From positions 1 to 9,971 of the forward strand of contig JBOFSR010000086.1 of NCBI GenBank assembly GCA_051651645.1: a DNA stretch of 9,971 bases, read 5' to 3'. The stretch is from JBOFSR01 sp051651645. GTDB taxonomy: Bacteria > Spirochaetota > Spirochaetia > Treponematales > Treponemataceae. Position 1 is the stretch's first letter, and each line of letters starts with the position of its first letter. Positions 7,401 through 9,971 of this stretch are shown here, piece after piece. The notes beneath the pieces were generated by a model. It had not been told where the DNA came from. It saw nothing but the letters and a program-made list of their open reading frames with translations, and did not search any database. The translations under genes were made by a program, and so were the position numbers.

Positions 7401-9088
7401 CAAATTCTCTTTCTGTTGGCTGGAAAAAAAATGGCAGTGTTTTGAAAGCTGGTAAATTTAATATTGTATCCTCGCCGTCAATTTTTCTTAAGGGAACGGG
7501 CAAAGGCACCTTTCATGATAATACGACAAAATTTGCACTAGCAGGCGAGGGGAATGCGAGCGTAATACTTACGGGCATAAAACTTGCAGGGAATATTTAT
7601 CGAGCAGAGGGTGAGGAAAATATTATTACAAGTGCAGGCCACTCAATTAGTACCGCACCAAAGGGATTTGAGCTTGGAGAGATTTTTCATTTTAGCGACA
7701 ACGGCAATACGGCTCACAAGAAAGAAAGTTTTCGCCTTTATATTCCAGGCTTAAAAAATCCTATTTCAACAGCGGCATCTTTTTACGCAGAAAAAAATGG
7801 CTTTGTTGAAAAGCAACAATTTAAAAATGATGTAACAATTGGCATTCCGTTTAAGCAAAATATTTTTACGGTGCAAGGCTCTCTTGAGGCGTCACAGCAA
7901 ATACGCTCGAATAATCTTTTTACCACTGCGGACTCAAGTGATTACGCTTCTTCGTGGATGGATTTATCTAATTTGCAGTTTTCACAGGGGGAAAGTAGTG
8001 CCGTTCAGCGGACTACAAAGGCTCAAATTAAACAAACGCTTGCAATTCCCAGTATTAATTTTGCACCGTCATTTTCTGTTGTTGCCCATACCGTATATCA
8101 AATTTCAAATGTAACAATGCATACCGACCGAACTCAATTTATTTTAGCAATGCCTTTTTCCGTAAAACGCAATACGTTTTCGTTTGTGTGGACAAAGGAA
8201 GCTGGAGCTGAGAAACGTCTTTCTTCACAGGGAGGAAATTATCAAACTGATGCAGAAAAATACTTTTCCTCAGCTGCTCACCAGCCATGGATTGTCAGTG
8301 CTCCCATTTTTTATGATTTTTTTTATCCGCAGTTAAGCTCTGTTATACAAGATGGACTTTTGCAAAATGAAAATTTATCTGCCTCAAAACTTTTTTATAG
8401 TTCGCAATATGCTTTCACCTGGGATCGTATTTTGTCTAGCTTGTGGTATGACTTGGTTGTGCCAAATCGCACGAGCATCAATTTTTCTCGAAACATTAAT
8501 GCATCTCACGTCTCGGTTACTGATATTTACAAGGCTGAAATCTCGGCATATTTTACAAGCTTTAATCTTTTTGGATTGTTTAGCCCGTATCAGCTTTTTA
8601 AATGGCTAGAGCAAGATGAGGTGCGTTCCTCTCACACAGTGAAACTACAATTTGAAGAGGGTGATGCACGGCCAAAAAACTGGAGCTATGCGGGTAATTT
8701 TGCACTTGTTTTGTATTTTCGTGATATAGACGATTATGTTTCTAACTCTTTTGGTTTTGAGATTTTTTCTAATAATACGCTTCGTGTTACTAATACTGTT
8801 TTGTGGTCACGAGATGCAAAAAAATCTTTTTTAACGGACTTTTTTGCCTTTCTTTTTCCAAAGGTTTCTATAGCGGGCTTAAAACTACGCCGTGAAAATA
8901 ACTTGAAATATCTTATTCAAAAAAATAATGATATTTATCAAGAGGTTTTACTCAATCATATTTTTACCATTTATTTTAATCAAAATATTAACATGAAACT
9001 AACTGCAGAAGGCATCTTTTGGAATTATTACAAAAAATCATCAATGCTTACGACAAATTTTAGCATTGCAGGAAAAGTTAGCTACTAA
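3227..9088 (+). CDS. dinB: DNA polymerase IV (DinB) fused in frame to a large SprA-like outer-membrane protein
   Basis: One uninterrupted frame of 1953 codons encodes two unrelated proteins. Residues 1-393 are a full-length DinB translesion polymerase, which acts in the cytoplasm. Residues 394-418 look like a signal peptide, and 419-1953 form a beta-rich envelope protein. The pieces are described in separate entries. The start is an ATG with AAAAGG 5 nt upstream. The frame overlaps the 1345 gene by 8 nt and its stop overlaps that of the convergent symporter by 4 nt. Y-family polymerases are normally about 350-420 residues, so the C-terminal 1550 residues are not part of the enzyme. Either the mature products are separated (signal peptidase cutting an internal signal sequence), or slippage or re-initiation makes two proteins, or a sequencing or mutational event joined two genes. 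The reading frame as given is certain; its biological meaning is not. The symbol applies to the N-terminal part only. Confidence 0.8.
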   Translation: MTNSGNATKKVILHVDLDAFYASVEQLDNPQYRGKPVVVGGLPTDKRSVVSTCSYEARAFGIHSAMPIFKAYKLCPHAIYLRGRMERYLEKSHEIMKIFYNFSPDVQQMSIDEAFIDISGTEKLFGSPEKIVERLKNEVKEKTGLTISVGLASNKYIAKIASGISKPNGFYSVPEGSEQDFMHSLPLKKIWGAGEKTVKRLQGAGLFTVCDVYSCSLHVLKKILGEAGGDFIYRAVRGLEAENFSRPAKNQSISSEQTYAQDLHDSYIIESALMQLSTEVMFRLLRENFITKTVQIKIRYSDFTSVTMQETFSRPIFTCDDFFKHIKNLFYKKWNKNSIRLLGVTAQHVQSDTSFVETELFDFENEKIKKLEKTVLELQQKNPSLTLKKARLLKKITTHKHIYSILIFFSIFFHSLFSQEVEKIVLPPLMTLPSEAPSTIFQYSKNSTEVEFFASGFWDAELSYSASVFFDEDGKASFESGIPIFMQKADFMLSILLNKTWYFETAIADDFDKSALAAGFLGDGVIRHIRLGNNGIFFPEYYSNSRYVSQNTQENSYDNISPGILGQLGGEKWNADFMLRYDNAHSQEKNFLGTNEISSNNIFPHRFENGKRFTLPSKDLFNSVKAIFVQVSDNEKVDNPFFDSSGRKYKQLTSSEFLILPMQEQIIFSKNYTGKILISFFAAKSIIETELGSFRTNAVDGSGFLGETEELFGSDLPVNQRPFLRDYTHPTAGDFFARLNQISDDFLLLQDPPYFSPFAVASKYKSSSTKLEASYVIYNTSGAVVKNYRSQILTDDSVFIQEDQTRRYPLIEIYAEEAQNSGYLLPLHRFPFAREFPLIYLQNKTPSDCDIVIQVDTYSEESRMEISQNAVPGSIRVYRNGVLDGGFDYNQVDGTIRLHSSVSPFDKIRVTWLENSTQYENGTLSLAAGYKMDITDTLAFDTSVHGQWNFSQKKYNSSGNVTPASSNIYAGIKWSDYGFNIENIVQGGIEIENTTGVYRIFEINDENIRTNYLNSKSDVIVSQDLIPSLNVDFAPSLFDTHRGSLNHDSIQDSGITGHAVLFDWDMNSVSENVSASNPAWTALNIVLSSNASDLQSAQRFDFAFKVGDGFLANDFEIYLQLGVDADEDVTYENTTAIPTWKIENFNRSETGWQTLSIEFTDAHRNRFISNSDMRIIVTQSSKGKGVFFIGPYEITGTSYNVQADAGTKTFIENRRKMADTPHLSLPNFVDDDYITTLSASWQAVSASDILFSRFIPEIPLKSYTNLHFFMHIPARVNDFNVDQLVDHDFTLIMRRQTEYGTETALQFTIPENILENMLSKNAWVPVIINLSEKSISIGGSKLSAIESNLYVDKELSPTEVIFKISPLDSTNIGKIYFSEFYLEENHPLFSVSNSLSVGWKKNGSVLKAGKFNIVSSPSIFLKGTGKGTFHDNTTKFALAGEGNASVILTGIKLAGNIYRAEGEENIITSAGHSISTAPKGFELGEIFHFSDNGNTAHKKESFRLYIPGLKNPISTAASFYAEKNGFVEKQQFKNDVTIGIPFKQNIFTVQGSLEASQQIRSNNLFTTADSSDYASSWMDLSNLQFSQGESSAVQRTTKAQIKQTLAIPSINFAPSFSVVAHTVYQISNVTMHTDRTQFILAMPFSVKRNTFSFVWTKEAGAEKRLSSQGGNYQTDAEKYFSSAAHQPWIVSAPIFYDFFYPQLSSVIQDGLLQNENLSASKLFYSSQYAFTWDRILSSLWYDLVVPNRTSINFSRNINASHVSVTDIYKAEISAYFTSFNLFGLFSPYQLFKWLEQDEVRSSHTVKLQFEEGDARPKNWSYAGNFALVLYFRDIDDYVSNSFGFEIFSNNTLRVTNTVLWSRDAKKSFLTDFFAFLFPKVSIAGLKLRRENNLKYLIQKNNDIYQEVLLNHIFTIYFNQNINMKLTAEGIFWNYYKKSSMLTTNFSIAGKVSY
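4365..4465 (+). repeat. Cluster of A and T homopolymers at the fusion junction
   Basis: Five runs of seven or more identical bases occur in about 100 nt: A7 at 4365-4371, A7 at 4387-4393, A8 at 4405-4412, T9 at 4446-4454 and T8 at 4458-4465. Adding one A to the A8 run would end DinB at the TAA of 4423-4425 as a 399-residue protein. Losing one A would end it at the TGA of 4443-4445 as a 405-residue protein. The tract is thus a natural place for polymerase slippage, phase variation or a sequencing indel. Confidence 0.8.
4406..4480 (+). other. Internal signal peptide at the fusion junction, residues 394-418
   Basis: The stretch has all parts of a Sec signal peptide: a basic n-region KKITTHKH (394-401), a hydrophobic core from I402 to about F413, and a polar c-region ending HSLFS before Q419. 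The likely type I cleavage is after S418, with L at -3. There is no cysteine for a lipoprotein. It lies 393 residues inside the frame instead of at an N-terminus. Its natural start would be near codon 393, which is TTA here. The only nearby start-like codons are ATT at 4412 and TTG at 4442; the latter would cut off the basic region, and neither has a Shine-Dalgarno. Confidence 0.75.
4481..9088 (+). other. SprA-like giant outer-membrane/surface protein module, residues 419-1953
   Basis: About 1535 residues, nearly all alternating polar/hydrophobic strands, with a single cysteine. Landmarks: GVIRHIRLGNNGIFFPEYY (524-542), the glycine-rich SPGILGQLGGEKW (561-573) and VPGSIRVYRNGV followed by GGFDYNQVDGTIRL (871-898). 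The last recalls the PG-x-V-x-V-x-x-x-G ... DY-x-x-x-x-G-x-x-x-L pattern of SprA/Sov, the very large type IX secretion barrel of Bacteroidota. Two beta-sandwich-like modules follow (about 1060-1196 and 1232-1385), then about 560 residues of barrel-like strands. The end, NFSIAGKVSY, has aromatic or aliphatic residues at every second position back from a terminal Tyr, as in a BAM beta-signal. I infer an outer-membrane barrel with surface or periplasmic domains. Whether it transports or only displays something cannot be read from the sequence. An alternative is a generic large surface antigen. Confidence 0.6.
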
Positions 9089-9971
9089 TTATTGCTTTTT
9101 TTAAGATAATCTTTTGTGAGTTTAAAAAGCGTGCCTGATAACAGGGTGATTCCAATGAGGTTTGGAATTGCCATAAGTCCATTAAAGGTATCTGAGAGAT
9201 TCCAAACTAACTCGAGATTAGAAACGCATCCAATAATCGTTACAAAGACAAAAATTATCTTGTAAATGCCGTGGTACTTTACTCCAAAGAGATATTCGAT
9301 GCCTCGCTCCCCATAGTATGACCAGCCTAAAAGCGTTGAGAAGGCAAACAGTGTTAAGGCGATAGCAACAAATCCGCCACCAAGGGTGCCTAGTGATTCG
9401 AATGCTGCCGAAGCAAGAGCTGCCCCCGATGCGACAGCGTGTACACTACCATCAGGATTAAGGGAGTAAACGCCGCTGGTTAAAATAAGTAAAGCAGTGA
9501 TTGTGCAAACAACCATTGTATCAATAAATACTTCAAAAATTGCCCAAAGTCCTTGTTCGACAGGTTCTTCTACATTTGAGGCTGAGTGAACCATTGCAGA
9601 GCTTCCAAGCCCTGCTTCGTTTGAAAAAATACCGCGTGCAATTCCGTATCGCATTGCGGTTATCATCACATAGCCGCCTGTTCCACCTGCAACCGATCGA
9701 AAACTAAATGCGTTGCTAAAAATTAATCCAAAGGAAGACGGGATATTATGGGCGTTCAAGATAATGATTGCAAGTCCGCCTGCCATGTAAAACAGAGCCA
9801 TAAACGGCACTATTCTTTCGGTAACAAATCCGACGCGTTTGATTCCGCCAAGAATTACAAGACCAATGCTCACTGAAACAAAAATCCCTGTTGCAAGGGG
9901 AGGAACGCTAAATGAGGCGTACAAAGCGGAGGCAATTGAGTTTGCCTGCGTCATATTTCCAATGCCAAAGG
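9085..9971 (-). CDS. AGCS-family sodium:alanine/glycine symporter, C-terminal part (5' end outside window)
   Basis: The frame is open to the right edge, giving about 294 residues, roughly the last 60 percent of a 450-500-residue inner-membrane transporter that imports alanine or glycine with Na+. The ATG at 9954 is internal: FGIGN precedes it in frame, completing the conserved GIGNM-x-QANS motif of the AGCS (AlsT/DagA/AgcS) family. Further signatures are FSNEAGLGSSAMVHSAS, EQGLWAIFEVFIDTMVVCT and LLGWSYYGERGIEYLFG. At least seven hydrophobic segments are visible, and the protein ends in a short basic tail (KLTKDYLKKSNN). The exact substrate and coupling ion cannot be told from this part. It is convergent with the dinB fusion, their stop codons overlapping by 4 nt with no terminator between them. 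Confidence 0.92.
   Translation of the reverse strand, partial: FGIGNMTQANSIASALYASFSVPPLATGIFVSVSIGLVILGGIKRVGFVTERIVPFMALFYMAGGLAIIILNAHNIPSSFGLIFSNAFSFRSVAGGTGGYVMITAMRYGIARGIFSNEAGLGSSAMVHSASNVEEPVEQGLWAIFEVFIDTMVVCTITALLILTSGVYSLNPDGSVHAVASGAALASAAFESLGTLGGGFVAIALTLFAFSTLLGWSYYGERGIEYLFGVKYHGIYKIIFVFVTIIGCVSNLELVWNLSDTFNGLMAIPNLIGITLLSGTLFKLTKDYLKKSNN

Noticed and set aside
9094..9130. GCTTTTT...AAAAAGC inverted repeat as a bidirectional terminator
   Set aside because: The 7-bp stem is nearly all A-T, the loop is 23 nt and it lies inside the symporter coding region; too weak to call.
9952..9954. ATG as the true start of the symporter
   Set aside because: The frame continues upstream to the window edge with FGIGN, part of a conserved internal AGCS motif, so the gene is truncated by the window.

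Overview
This AT-rich window looks like chromosomal DNA of a low-GC spirochaete, most likely a Treponema-type organism. The taxonomic guess rests on protein style (a GyrA C-terminus, a SIMPL protein, a huge SprA-like outer-membrane protein, an AGCS symporter), on clear AAGGAG-type ribosome binding sites and on a sigma70-like promoter, which argue against Bacteroidota. It is an inference, not a database result.

Layout. 1-501 is the 3' end of gyrA (DNA gyrase subunit A, the last three beta-propeller blades). It is followed 30 bp later by a small membrane-anchored SIMPL/DUF541 protein (532-1230) with a strong ribosome binding site. A 114-bp gap holds a hairpin (1234-1254) and a good sigma70-like promoter (1305-1333), whose predicted transcript starts only about 4-5 nt before the next ATG. 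That promoter drives a 629-residue protein (1345-3234) with a signal peptide, a periplasmic domain that resembles a metal-site-less M28 peptidase fold, about eight membrane helices and a periplasmic C-terminal domain. The last 8 nt of this gene overlap the start of a 1953-codon reading frame (3227-9088).

That giant frame is the most striking object here. Residues 1-393 are a complete Y-family DNA polymerase IV (DinB) with catalytic residues and a clamp-binding-like LF motif. Without any stop codon, residues 394-418 read as a textbook signal peptide, and residues 419-1953 form a large beta-rich, SprA-like outer-membrane protein ending in an aromatic beta-barrel terminus. I could find no ATG in any forward frame that would let the second part start on its own with its signal peptide. 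The junction is also packed with 7-9 nt A and T homopolymers, so slippage, a sequencing error or a true polyprotein-like fusion are all open.

On the other strand an AGCS-family sodium:alanine/glycine symporter (9085-9971, 5' end beyond the window) converges on the giant gene, with stop codons overlapping by 4 nt. The probable transcription units are gyrA-SIMPL, then M28-like/dinB-OMP from the promoter at 1305, and the symporter from the right. No RNA genes, insertion sequences, CRISPR arrays or phage-like genes were seen.
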